From Acidimicrobiales bacterium (GTDB lineage: Bacteria > Actinomycetota > Acidimicrobiia > Acidimicrobiales > UBA8592), in NCBI GenBank assembly GCA_013912105.1, contig JACERY010000004.1, positions 1-64,000 of the forward strand: a DNA stretch of 64,000 nucleotides. Reading direction: 5' to 3'. The translations under genes were made by a program, and so were the position numbers. Under the pieces are notes generated by a model. The model saw only the letters and a program-made list of their open reading frames with translations, was not told where the DNA came from and did no database searches. Shown piece by piece: positions 35,322-44,033 of the stretch (its first letter is position 1; every line of letters starts with the position of its first letter).

Positions 35322-35975
35322 CTATTCGAGACCAATGATACTCACCGAAGATCTAGTTTTGTAAAGCTTGTTAAGTTGCAAAAGAACAGCTGTGAAAGCT
35401 TCGACAGGCGCTGCATTGGCGAGGCTTCCGCAATCAAGCCCTCGAAGATTATCCATTTTATTCACAATCTCAATTGTTCGGTCAATTGCGGATTGCTCAT
35501 CAGCGCAAACCAGTACGTCGCCTTCCATAGGTGTTTCAATCTCACCTAGCTCTTTCGCCGGCAAATGTTGGAACGCCATCGATACTTGAGATCCAGGAAT
35601 GGCTGCTTGAACATCAGCAGCTATAGAGCCTCTCGGTGGGTAGAGAGCATGAAATTCATTTCCTACTCTAGCCAATGCATTAGCCATACAGATTACCAAC
35701 TTGCCTTCTAACTGCTTCTTGAGCGCTTTCGCTGTAGGTGCACAAGAGTCCCATGGAGTTGCGAGAACTACTGTCTCTGCTAATGCTGCTTCTTCGTTAC
35801 TTACACCAGCAAGTTTGTAACCTTTATCGCCCCAAATAGCATTTATTTCATCAACAATTTCAGCTGCTCTACCAGATGATCTCGAACCAATTTCAATCTC
35901 ATACCCAAGAGAAGCCAGCCGTAAAGCTAGGCCTCTTCCAGCTGGGCCAGTGCCGCCTACAATACCAATTTTCAT
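35322..35975 (-). CDS. npdG: F420H2:NADP oxidoreductase
   Basis: Transfers hydride between reduced coenzyme F420 and NADP. From ATG 35975 the 217-residue protein begins MKIGIVGGTGPAGRGLALRL, the Rossmann loop with the family's GGTGPxGxGLA, then EIGSRSSGRA, VVLATPWDS, and VSMAFQHLPAKEL. An upstream ATG at 36071 would add a 32-residue extension of no homology. No ribosome binding site is visible; TATGTT is exactly 6 nt upstream, which supports this start. It is divergent from fabI. F420 use fits an actinobacterium; F420 biosynthesis genes are not in the window. Confidence 0.9.
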   Translation of the reverse strand: MKIGIVGGTGPAGRGLALRLASLGYEIEIGSRSSGRAAEIVDEINAIWGDKGYKLAGVSNEEAALAETVVLATPWDSCAPTAKALKKQLEGKLVICMANALARVGNEFHALYPPRGSIAADVQAAIPGSQVSMAFQHLPAKELGEIETPMEGDVLVCADEQSAIDRTIEIVNKMDNLRGLDCGSLANAAPVEAFTAVLLQLNKLYKTRSSVSIIGLE

Positions 35976-35981
35976 GTGTAG

Positions 35982-35987
35982 AACATA
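35982..35987 (-). promoter_or_regulatory. Candidate leaderless -10 box of npdG
   Basis: TATGTT on the minus strand, then CTACAC, then ATG 35975. It lies inside the open reading frame extension rejected for npdG, so it argues for the short start. Confidence 0.5.
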
Positions 35988-36111
35988 CCGGATATGCGCT
36001 TTAAAGTGGCAATTTTTCAAAGACTTTCTAAATTTTGCCTGAAACAACGCACAATTACCTTCACTCCTCATGTAATGTTTTTTTGACAGTGCAACAACCT
36101 AATGGAGTGTC

Positions 36112-36879
36112 ATGAGCATCTTAAAAGGCAAAAATCTTCTAATTACAGGAATACTGACCGATGCAAGTTTGGCGTACAGTGTTGCACAACTCGCTCTTGA
36201 TGAGGGAGCAAACATTATCATCACAGGTGCTGGAAGAGGTCTTCGCCTAACAGAACGAACAGCCAGAAAACTTGATGGCGAAGTTGATGTTCTCGAATTT
36301 GATGTAACCGACCCAGAGCATGCTACAAAAGTTAGAGCTGAACTAGAATCAAAGTGGGGACGAGTAGACGGCGCGCTTCACGCTATTGGTTTTATGCCAG
36401 AAGTCGGCCTAGGTGAAGATTTCTTGGCGGCTAGCTGGGATGAGATCTCAGTTGGATTTGATATATCTGCTTATTCTATCAAAACTGTCGCTGAGACAAT
36501 TCTTCCTCTTATGAGTGGCGGAGGGTCAATTGTCGGCCTTGATTTTGACGCAAAGGTTGCATGGCCTGCATACAACTGGATGGGAGTTGCGAAAGCAGCT
36601 TTAGAGTCAGCTTCTCGTTATCTAGCGCGATCATTAGGTCCAGAAAATATACGTGTCAATCTTGTAGCAGCTGGCCCGATCAGAACAATGGCGGCGAAAT
36701 CAATACCCGGATTTAAAGAATTTGAGGACGCCTGGGATGGGCGTGCCCCTTTGGGTTGGGACGTCAATGACTCTTCTGCAGTCGCTCGTGCTTGTGTCGC
36801 TCTTTTGTCAGACTGGTTTCCAATGACCACTGGAGAGATAATTCACGTGGATGGAGGCTATCACGCTATCGGAGCATGA
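36112..36879 (+). CDS. fabI: Enoyl-[acyl-carrier-protein] reductase, InhA-type
   Basis: NADH-dependent last step of the fatty-acid elongation cycle. The 255-residue SDR-fold protein has the FabI/InhA form of the nucleotide loop, LLITGILTDASLAYSVAQ, and the active-site segment WPAYNWMGVAKAALES with Y154 and K161. The stretch GLDFDAKVAWPAYNWMGVAK is closer to mycobacterial InhA than to E. coli FabI. GGAG lies four bases before ATG 36112. It is divergent from npdG and ends two bases from the convergent CNNM gene. Confidence 0.95.
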   Translation: MSILKGKNLLITGILTDASLAYSVAQLALDEGANIIITGAGRGLRLTERTARKLDGEVDVLEFDVTDPEHATKVRAELESKWGRVDGALHAIGFMPEVGLGEDFLAASWDEISVGFDISAYSIKTVAETILPLMSGGGSIVGLDFDAKVAWPAYNWMGVAKAALESASRYLARSLGPENIRVNLVAAGPIRTMAAKSIPGFKEFEDAWDGRAPLGWDVNDSSAVARACVALLSDWFPMTTGEIIHVDGGYHAIGA

Positions 36880-36881
36880 AT

Positions 36882-37943
36882 TTAGGAACTTTGAGAATCC
36901 GTGAGGATATCTGACTCGTCAATGATATCCCCTACTATGGCCTCTAGAACATCCTCTAGCGTTGCTATTCCTTGAAGACCTTTTTTAGCATCTGTCACCA
37001 AAGCAAAATGAATTTGAGTTTCTCTCATTTCTTTTAGCAATTCGTCTAAAGTGCACTCCGGAGAGGTTCGAAGAATCTTTCTAATATCTCTGTCTCTTAG
37101 TTTTCGTTTTTCATTTCCTCTTTCAAGATATAAAAGATCCTTCACATGCAAGAATCCAAGAACCTCATGGCCTGAAACCAGAGGAAGGCGGCTATAACCA
37201 CTCTGCGCTGCAATCGTTTGAATTTTCTCTGTAGATAAATCTGCTTCAATTGATACAACGTCACCCCATGGAATCATCACTGAACTAACCGACTGATCTT
37301 GGAAAAATAAAGCACCAGCAAGAATATCGTGGCTTGTTTGGTTCATATTCCCACCAGTCTTAACTTCGCCTATCAATTTATGGATTTCTTGAACCGTGTA
37401 AGCAATTCCCAACTCAGCTACTTGATTTACCCCAAAGGGTTTGAGCATAAAACTTGATGCTCTGTTAAGCACCCAAATTAACGGTCCGAAAACAAAAATG
37501 AAAGATCTATGGAACCTTGAAACGCGACAAAGCACTATTTCGGAGTCTGTCAGAGCAAAGTTTTTAGGGACCATCTCTCCTAAAACCATGTGAAGGAAGA
37601 CCACTATGAATAAAGCGATACTGAAGGAGATCGCATGAGCTAACGAAGATGGGAACCCTAAGGGTTCAGTAAATATTGCTTCTATTATTTTTGCAAAAGC
37701 TGGTTCTGCTACAAGACCAAGTCCAAGTGATGAGATCGTAATGCCTAATTGCGCTCCTGATATTGAAAGCGGCAAGTCTGCCATTAAATCTAGCCCCGTT
37801 CGTGCTGAGCGATTTCCTGCCTCAGCCAACTGTTCCATTTTTGACCGACGGGATGTAACTAGAGCAAACTCGACAGCGACGAAGATTCCATTAACAAGTA
37901 TTAAAAAAATCGTGATGACGATAGCTATGAGGGTAACAATCAT
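36882..37943 (-). CDS. CNNM/CorB-type transport protein with CBS pair, short form
   Basis: Membrane protein of the DUF21 (CNNM) plus CBS-pair family, linked in other species to magnesium transport. The 353-residue protein has an N-terminal DUF21 domain of about four helices (1-175, with VAVEFALVTSRRSKMEQL and ISGAQLGITISSLGLGLVAEPAF and MVLGEMVPKNFAL) and a CBS pair (about 205-340, ending TLEDVLEAIVGDIIDE). It stops there and lacks the CorC/HlyC C-terminal domain present in its tandem partner. The start overlaps the partner's stop by 4 bases; the two probably form a heteromer. Confidence 0.9.
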   Translation of the reverse strand: MIVTLIAIVITIFLILVNGIFVAVEFALVTSRRSKMEQLAEAGNRSARTGLDLMADLPLSISGAQLGITISSLGLGLVAEPAFAKIIEAIFTEPLGFPSSLAHAISFSIALFIVVFLHMVLGEMVPKNFALTDSEIVLCRVSRFHRSFIFVFGPLIWVLNRASSFMLKPFGVNQVAELGIAYTVQEIHKLIGEVKTGGNMNQTSHDILAGALFFQDQSVSSVMIPWGDVVSIEADLSTEKIQTIAAQSGYSRLPLVSGHEVLGFLHVKDLLYLERGNEKRKLRDRDIRKILRTSPECTLDELLKEMRETQIHFALVTDAKKGLQGIATLEDVLEAIVGDIIDESDILTDSQSS

Positions 37944-39280
37944 GATTTACGACTTTCATCATGATGGCTTTGCTGCTCTCTACGGTTAAAAGATGGAGGT
38001 TCTGTCAAACGAACTTTTGATATTCGGAGCCGGTCCATTTCAAGAACCTCTATCTTCCACTTCCTATGCCTAAAGACTTCTCCTACTGTAGGGATTCGTT
38101 GCAAAGTATCTAGTATGAATCCTGCTATTGTTTCGTAGTTCTGTTTAGCGATTAACAAACCACATATCTCTTCGACTTCGTGCAGATGGAGGCTTCCGTC
38201 AAGGATAAAAGTTCCATCTGCTTCGCTCGCTTCGATATTTTTAACAGAATCATATTCGTCTTCAATCTCACCGACTATTTCCTCTAGAAGGTCTTCGACG
38301 GAGACTAGCCCCTCAGTTCCACCATGCTCATCCACGACAATGACTAGAGGAATTCGTTTTTGCCTCATATCAGTCATGATTGATATCAAGTCTCGTGTTT
38401 CTGGAACTGCGAGGACCTCACCCATAATTTTAGACACTGGAAGGGTATTTCTTTCATCTCTATCTACAGTTAACGCAGACTTGACATGGGCAATTCCTAT
38501 TACATTATCTAAGTCACTTGCAGTAATCGGGAACCGTGAGTGCCCAGTTTCCAAGCTCAAAGTAATCAAATCTTGAATAGTTGATGCAGTTTCGAGTGAA
38601 TGCACCGCCACTCGTGGTGTCATCACATCGCTAGCATCTTTCTCTGAGAATTTGATTGATCTGGTTAGAAGATCAACCTTTCTCTGAGCAATAGCGCCCT
38701 CTTCTACTGAAGCTTTGATTACTGAATCAAGATCCTCAATACTCGGGGAATGTATTAATTCTTCTGTTGGTTCTACTCCAAATGCCCTAGTTAGCCTGTT
38801 AGCTACGATATCACTGACATAAATTAAAGGTTTTGCAAGAAAGCTATAGATTCTAAATGGCTTCGATAGAAGCCTAGCTGCCGTGTTTGGCTTGGCAATA
38901 GCTATGTTTTTGGGCATTAACTCCCCTAAAACCATCGTGAAAAAAGTTACAAGCACAATTGCGATTACAAGTGAAATTGTGCTTGATATTCCGTCTCCGA
39001 CAAGGCGCGAAACAGGACTACGGAACATTTCTGCCAATGTTGGTTCAGCTATGAACCCCAAGATCACAGCCGTGACCGTGATTCCTAATTGAGCTCCAGT
39101 GAGGTGGTAAGAGAGATTTTTTAGGAGACCAAGCACTGTCTGCGATGAACGATTCCCATTTGAGGATTCGCGCTCAAAAATAGTTCTGTCGCATGCAACA
39201 AGAGCAAACTCGGCGGCAACAAAAAAAGCAGTCGCCGCTATTAAGATTCCGATAAAAACTAGGCCAAGTAAAGTATCTAT
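37940..39280 (-). CDS. CNNM/CorC-type transport protein, full form with apparent ATA start
   Basis: DUF21 membrane domain, CBS pair and C-terminal CorC/HlyC domain. The first conventional start is GTG 39136 (398 residues), but this removes the first helix. The frame stays open to 39283, and codons 39280-39137 encode exactly the missing family N terminus: DTLLGLVFIGILIAA, then FFVAAEFALVACDR. The only codon in the right place is ATA at 39280, with AGGA eight bases upstream; full length is then 446 residues. Other motifs: LTGAQLGITVTAVILGFIAE, VLGELMPKNIAI, VVDEHGGTEGLVSVEDLLEE. ATA may be a true rare start or an ATG changed by mutation or assembly error. Confidence 0.85.
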   Translation of the reverse strand: MDTLLGLVFIGILIAATAFFVAAEFALVACDRTIFERESSNGNRSSQTVLGLLKNLSYHLTGAQLGITVTAVILGFIAEPTLAEMFRSPVSRLVGDGISSTISLVIAIVLVTFFTMVLGELMPKNIAIAKPNTAARLLSKPFRIYSFLAKPLIYVSDIVANRLTRAFGVEPTEELIHSPSIEDLDSVIKASVEEGAIAQRKVDLLTRSIKFSEKDASDVMTPRVAVHSLETASTIQDLITLSLETGHSRFPITASDLDNVIGIAHVKSALTVDRDERNTLPVSKIMGEVLAVPETRDLISIMTDMRQKRIPLVIVVDEHGGTEGLVSVEDLLEEIVGEIEDEYDSVKNIEASEADGTFILDGSLHLHEVEEICGLLIAKQNYETIAGFILDTLQRIPTVGEVFRHRKWKIEVLEMDRLRISKVRLTEPPSFNRREQQSHHDESRKS

Positions 39281-39288
39281 TTTTCAAT

Positions 39289-39292
39289 TCCT
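39289..39292 (-). promoter_or_regulatory. Shine-Dalgarno site supporting the ATA start
   Basis: AGGA on the minus strand, eight bases before the ATA codon at 39280. Its spacing is what an ATG at that position would need. Confidence 0.45.
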
Positions 39293-39445
39293 GTTTACGA
39301 GTTCCTATTATATTAGCCCCCAACTTTAGCTAATCTACAAAAAAATATTTACCATACAAAATAATTACCGCCAGTAACTCTCAATTGAATGTGACTGAGA
39401 CTAAGTTAGTGCCAGTCTTTGGAAATCAAAGGATCGTGAAGAGTT

Positions 39446-41329
39446 TTGGAATTATCAACATCAGAATCGGGTGATCCGATACCGAACAATGACCTACAAG
39501 TAGTAGGAGTTACACCCAAATTTGAATTTCCAAAAAATTCTGTCAATCCAAATAAAGATTTGGGATGGATGAGAAGGCTTGCCCCTGTAGCTAAGTCACA
39601 CAAAGGCCCCCTTGTTTTGGGAATAATTGTTGGAACTATTGCTTTGGTTCTTAATGTTGCTGTACCTGCTGTAGCTAGAGAGGCTATTGATTCGACAATT
39701 GATGGAAGCCGAAATGATGTAACGCTATGGGCAATTATTTTAGTTTTTGTAGGGTTTGGTCGTTTCATATCTGGTGCTTTGTACCGTATTTCTTTATTCA
39801 GAGTGGCGTGGGGAGTTGAAACAGATTTACGTGCATTGCTTTACTCCCATCTAACGAAATTAAGTTTTTCTTATTTTGATAGAACACAATCAGGTCAGGT
39901 GATTTCAAGAGCCAATAGCGATATACGGTCGATACAAGTGTTGTTAGCTTTTGGCCCTTTGATAGCCATGAGCATTATTTCTTTTGTTCTTGCTTTCGGA
40001 TTTATGATGACCCTTCATGTCCGCCTGACACTAGTTGCACTTTGCACACTTCCTGGAGTTTATTTTTTTGGACAAAGATTAAGACATTCTGTCTTTCCTT
40101 TAACTTGGGTTAGCCAAGCTCGACTTGCTGAGCTTGCGACGATCGTCGACGAAAATATCAATGGAACAAGAGTGGTGAAATCATTTGCTGCCGAAGAACA
40201 TCAAATCGGTTTACTCCAAAAAGCCGCTCGCCATATCGAATGGGTTAACGTCCAAGCGATCAAAGAGAGGGCAAAATACAATCCCATTATTGAAGCACTT
40301 CCCAGAGTAGGGATGGCAATTGTTCTTTTATATGGTGGACTTCTTGCTATTGATGGCGAAGTTTCTATAGGCACATTATTTGCTTTTAATGCCTACGTGA
40401 TAATGCTTCAGGCCCCGTTTCGCATGTTTGGGTTTTTACTTCTACAGGCACAACGTGCTTCTGCTTCTGCTAGCAGAATATTTGAAGTCCTTGATGAGGA
40501 ACCAGCGATACAAGATTCTTCAGGAGCTGTTCGGCTACCGAGAATAAATGGTGAAATTGTCTTCAAGGACGTTTGCTTCTCTTACCAGAGCCGGCTTTCA
40601 CAGTTTGAATCAGAGAGCTTCTCAAAAGGATCTCAGATTCTCTCAAATCTAAATTTAGTTATTAGCCCTGGTGAAACAATTGCTGTTGTTGGCAAAACAG
40701 GGTCTGGTAAATCAACTTTGGCAAGGCTTCTTACACGTTTCTACGATGTGGACTCAGGAATGATTAGTATTGACGGCACAGATATCCGTGAAATTCAACT
40801 CGACTCACTTCGCCACCATATTGGCGTGGTTTTTGATGAACCCTTCCTTTTCTCTACATCCATAGGTGAGAATATTTCTTACGGAAACCCCAAAGCATCA
40901 AATTCTGAGATTATCGCTGCTGCTAAGAGTGCTCAGGCTTACGAATTTATAGATGAACTAAGTGATGGATTTGAAACAATTGTTGGTGAACGAGGTTACA
41001 CACTTTCCGGAGGGCAAAGGCAGAGAATAGCTCTTGCGAGAAGCCTTCTGGAGAAACCTTCAATTCTGATCCTTGACGATGCTACAAGCGCCATTGATAT
41101 CCAAGTAGAGTCCCTAATCCATGATTCACTAAAACAACACTTAGATGGTCGCACTACCTTGTTGATCGCTCAAAGGATCTCAACGATTGCATTAGCAGAT
41201 CGTGTCGTTCTACTTGATGAAGGTCGGATTGTAGATGAGGGAACTCACAGTTATCTACTAGAGAATAACCTTCTATATGCTTCAATTCTTGCTGAAGCAG
41301 CGACGAGCTCATCGAAGGGTTTTGAATAA
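39446..41329 (+). CDS. ABC exporter half-transporter with degenerate ATPase site
   Basis: Type IV (MsbA/MDR-like) ABC exporter subunit of 627 residues: hydrophilic N terminus (1-45), six membrane helices (about 55-335) and an ATPase domain. Walker A is VGKTGSGKST near 415 and the signature is LSGGQRQRIALARSLL near 519. Two catalytic residues are changed: after Walker B the sequence is ILILDDATSAID (D545 where glutamate is the catalytic base) and the switch histidine is glutamine in LIAQRISTI (about 576). It is thus the degenerate partner of the next gene, with which it shares one base (TAATG). The start appears to be TTG 39446. Substrate unknown. Confidence 0.9.
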   Translation: MELSTSESGDPIPNNDLQVVGVTPKFEFPKNSVNPNKDLGWMRRLAPVAKSHKGPLVLGIIVGTIALVLNVAVPAVAREAIDSTIDGSRNDVTLWAIILVFVGFGRFISGALYRISLFRVAWGVETDLRALLYSHLTKLSFSYFDRTQSGQVISRANSDIRSIQVLLAFGPLIAMSIISFVLAFGFMMTLHVRLTLVALCTLPGVYFFGQRLRHSVFPLTWVSQARLAELATIVDENINGTRVVKSFAAEEHQIGLLQKAARHIEWVNVQAIKERAKYNPIIEALPRVGMAIVLLYGGLLAIDGEVSIGTLFAFNAYVIMLQAPFRMFGFLLLQAQRASASASRIFEVLDEEPAIQDSSGAVRLPRINGEIVFKDVCFSYQSRLSQFESESFSKGSQILSNLNLVISPGETIAVVGKTGSGKSTLARLLTRFYDVDSGMISIDGTDIREIQLDSLRHHIGVVFDEPFLFSTSIGENISYGNPKASNSEIIAAAKSAQAYEFIDELSDGFETIVGERGYTLSGGQRQRIALARSLLEKPSILILDDATSAIDIQVESLIHDSLKQHLDGRTTLLIAQRISTIALADRVVLLDEGRIVDEGTHSYLLENNLLYASILAEAATSSSKGFE

Positions 41330-43239
41330 TGGGATTTGGGCCACCAATCGGTTTCGGAGGCGCTAATTCAGTGACTTCCTCTCGAGACGCAGGCCTTCCT
41401 CATGCAGGTGTTCCTGGGCATTTGCAAGAAGAAGTGAATACTGTTTTAGATAATGAACCTATCCACGAAACCGAACCTATTGAGTTCAAACACTTTATTG
41501 GGAAAGAACCATTGTTCACCCTTAGAAGTTTTTTAAGCGGGCATAAATGGAAATTAGCCTTAGCTTTAGTCTTAGTAGTGGGAGAGAGTATTTTACTGCA
41601 AGCTGGTCCACTTCTTACTAAGTTCGGCATTGACGAAGGTGTCGTACCAGGTAACAAAAATATCCTGATCACAGTAGCTTTAGCATATATCGGAAGTATC
41701 GCTCTTCACGGATTGAGTGCGTGGTACCGAATCCGGTATACCGGAGCACTCGGAGAGAGCCTTATGAAAAACCTTCGAATAAAGGTTTTTAGCCACCTCC
41801 AAAGACAGTCCTTAAATTTCTACACGAATGAAAAAGCAGGGGTTCTCATGACTCGCATGACCAGCGACATCGAAGCGCTTTCCCAACTTTTTCAGGAAGG
41901 GTTAGTAAATTTTGCTGTCCAAGGATTAACGGTAATCGTGATCACAATCATATTGATAGTTCTTAGCCCTACGCTTGGCTTAATTACCCTTCTTGCTATT
42001 GTCCCAGTAACAATTATTTTAAGCGAGTGGTTCCGCCGAAAATCATCAAATGCTTACGGTAGGGTCAGGAACCGAATCAGTGATGTACTATCTGATCTAC
42101 AGGAAAGTCTGGCCGGTATTCGAGTTATCACTTCTCATAATAGAAGGCGGCATAACGTTATACGCCACACCAATATTGTTGGAGAGCACAAAGACGCAAA
42201 TCTTGATGCCATTAAAGCTGCTTCCATTTACACACCTGGAACCGAGGCGATAGCAATAGTTGGAAGAGCCTTGGTTCTTATCATCGGTGGGCGTATGGTG
42301 CTGAATGGAGAACTCGAAATAGGAGAATTAACCGCCTTCCTTCTCTACCTAGGAGCATTTTTTGCTCCGATTCAGACACTTACCCAACTCTACAATGGAT
42401 ACCAGCAAGGCCAAGCAGCTGTATCAAAGTTAAGAGATTTATTAGCGACGGCTCCCAGCGTCCCTGAAAACCCAACAGCTTTCGAGCTATCTTCTATTGA
42501 AGGAGCGATTGAGTTTAAGTCAGTGAATTTCAGTTACGAACCTGGAGAAAAAGTACTCACTAACATAAACCTCAATATCCAAGCCGGTGAAACAATTGCA
42601 ATCGTTGGCCCAACTGGCGGCGGTAAATCAACAATAGCTAAGCTCACCACACGATTTTATGACCCAGATTCAGGAACAATAACGATTGATGGTTCCAACA
42701 TTCGTGACGTAACTATTGAGTCACTCCGAAGGCAAATAGGAGTTGTCCCGCAAGAGCCTTTTCTTTTTGCTGGATCAATTCGAGATAATATCTCGTTCTC
42801 TAGGCCTGATGCTACTGATGAAGACGTATTTCGATCGTTAGACGCAGTTGGATTGACAGGTTTAGTTGAGTCATTGCCATCTGGGATAAATACTGAAATC
42901 CATGAGCGAGGTGCTTCACTAAGCGCAGGAGAACGTCAATTGATCGCTCTAGCAAGAGCTTTTCTGTCACAACCACGTGTCCTAGTGCTAGATGAAGCAA
43001 CTTCGAATCTTGACCTTCAATCTGAAAATCGTATTGAGAAAGCTTTAGATCAACTACTTGATGGACGAACCGCTATTATTGTCGCTCATCGATTAGCTAC
43101 GGTTATGCGTGCTGACCGGATTATTGTTGTCAGCTCAGGAAACATTGTTGAAGAAGGAACCCACGCAGAACTCCTAGGTCAAGGCGGGCATTACTCTCAG
43201 ATGCATGAGCAATGGAAACAGGTAGTGGATACTCAATGA
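41329..43239 (+). CDS. ABC exporter half-transporter with complete Walker B and H-loop
   Basis: Second subunit, 636 residues, with an N-terminal extension of about 65 hydrophilic residues, six membrane helices (about 75-365) and an ATPase domain. Walker A is VGPTGGGKST; the Walker B end VLVLDEATSNLD keeps the catalytic glutamate and IVAHRLATV keeps the switch histidine. Its own signature is non-standard (LSAGERQLIALARAFL). In heterodimeric exporters of the TM287/288 type, the odd signature of one subunit faces the degenerate site of the other, as here. One base overlaps the previous gene. Substrate cannot be inferred. Confidence 0.92.
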   Translation: MGFGPPIGFGGANSVTSSRDAGLPHAGVPGHLQEEVNTVLDNEPIHETEPIEFKHFIGKEPLFTLRSFLSGHKWKLALALVLVVGESILLQAGPLLTKFGIDEGVVPGNKNILITVALAYIGSIALHGLSAWYRIRYTGALGESLMKNLRIKVFSHLQRQSLNFYTNEKAGVLMTRMTSDIEALSQLFQEGLVNFAVQGLTVIVITIILIVLSPTLGLITLLAIVPVTIILSEWFRRKSSNAYGRVRNRISDVLSDLQESLAGIRVITSHNRRRHNVIRHTNIVGEHKDANLDAIKAASIYTPGTEAIAIVGRALVLIIGGRMVLNGELEIGELTAFLLYLGAFFAPIQTLTQLYNGYQQGQAAVSKLRDLLATAPSVPENPTAFELSSIEGAIEFKSVNFSYEPGEKVLTNINLNIQAGETIAIVGPTGGGKSTIAKLTTRFYDPDSGTITIDGSNIRDVTIESLRRQIGVVPQEPFLFAGSIRDNISFSRPDATDEDVFRSLDAVGLTGLVESLPSGINTEIHERGASLSAGERQLIALARAFLSQPRVLVLDEATSNLDLQSENRIEKALDQLLDGRTAIIVAHRLATVMRADRIIVVSSGNIVEEGTHAELLGQGGHYSQMHEQWKQVVDTQ

Positions 43240-44033
43240 GCGAAGCAATTGCGGCTATAGAAATGAGGGATATTTCGCTTATTCGTGATAACAAGCAAGT
43301 ACTAAGTAACGTGACCCTAGAAGTTCACACAAAAGACAAATGGGTGATCCTAGGAGCTAATGGTTCTGGAAAAACATCGTTATTAAAAATTGCTGGCCTT
43401 CATTTACACCCTAGTTCCGGAACTATTAGCGTTCTGGGACATGAGTTAGGCAAAACAGATATCCGAAAAATGCGTCACCTAGTTGGCTTTAGCAGCGCTG
43501 CCTTGATTGATATTTTAAGACCTTCTCTCTTGGCGAAAGATGTTGTAATGACAGCAAAATTTGGAGCTTTAGAGCCGTGGTGGAACTCTTACGATGAAGA
43601 AGATGAAGACATAGCTTTATCCCATTTAGAGAGATTAGGTGTTATGAATTTCGCTAATCGCACATTTGGTTCCCTATCATCAGGTGAGAAACAACGAGTA
43701 CTCATAGCAAGAAGTCTAATGAGTAACCCCAAACTTCTACTATTGGATGAGCCAGCTGCTGGCCTAGATTTTCCAGGGCGTGAAGACCTTATCCAGAGCC
43801 TAAATCTTCTTGCTAATGACCCAATTGCTCCAGCCATTATTATGGTTACTCATCATGTCGAAGAAATACCCGAAGGATTCACTCATGTGCTTTTATTAAA
43901 GAACGGGGCCCATTTCGCTTCAGGTAAGATTTCAGAACTTCTAACCAGCGAAAATCTTTCTGCATGTTTTGACATGAGTTTGCAGCTCAATAATTCCTCC
44001 GGACGGTGGTACGCCCAATTGTCAATTGGCTAG
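43236..44033 (+). CDS. Stand-alone ABC ATPase (COG1119/ModF-like)
   Basis: Cytoplasmic ATPase of 265 residues starting at ATG 43236, which overlaps the previous stop as ATGA; an in-frame ATG at 43212 lies inside the exporter gene and is less likely. Walker A LGANGSGKTSLLKI, signature LSSGEKQRVLIARSLM, Walker B LLLLDEPAAGLD and the H-loop VTHHVEEIP are all standard. The sequence is of the type annotated as molybdenum-type or COG1119 ATPases, which often lack an adjacent permease. No permease is next to it here. Its coupling to the exporter may be only positional. Confidence 0.88.
   Translation: MSEAIAAIEMRDISLIRDNKQVLSNVTLEVHTKDKWVILGANGSGKTSLLKIAGLHLHPSSGTISVLGHELGKTDIRKMRHLVGFSSAALIDILRPSLLAKDVVMTAKFGALEPWWNSYDEEDEDIALSHLERLGVMNFANRTFGSLSSGEKQRVLIARSLMSNPKLLLLDEPAAGLDFPGREDLIQSLNLLANDPIAPAIIMVTHHVEEIPEGFTHVLLLKNGAHFASGKISELLTSENLSACFDMSLQLNNSSGRWYAQLSIG

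Noticed and set aside
36083..36088. TTGACA resembling a -35 box upstream of fabI
   Set aside because: No acceptable -10 hexamer lies 16-18 bases downstream before the start codon; TAATGG at 36100 is only 11 bases away.
39312..39334. ATTAGC-N11-GCTAAT inverted repeat upstream of the CNNM and ABC genes
   Set aside because: Six-base arms in an AT-rich region are not significant without conservation, and no regulator is nearby.
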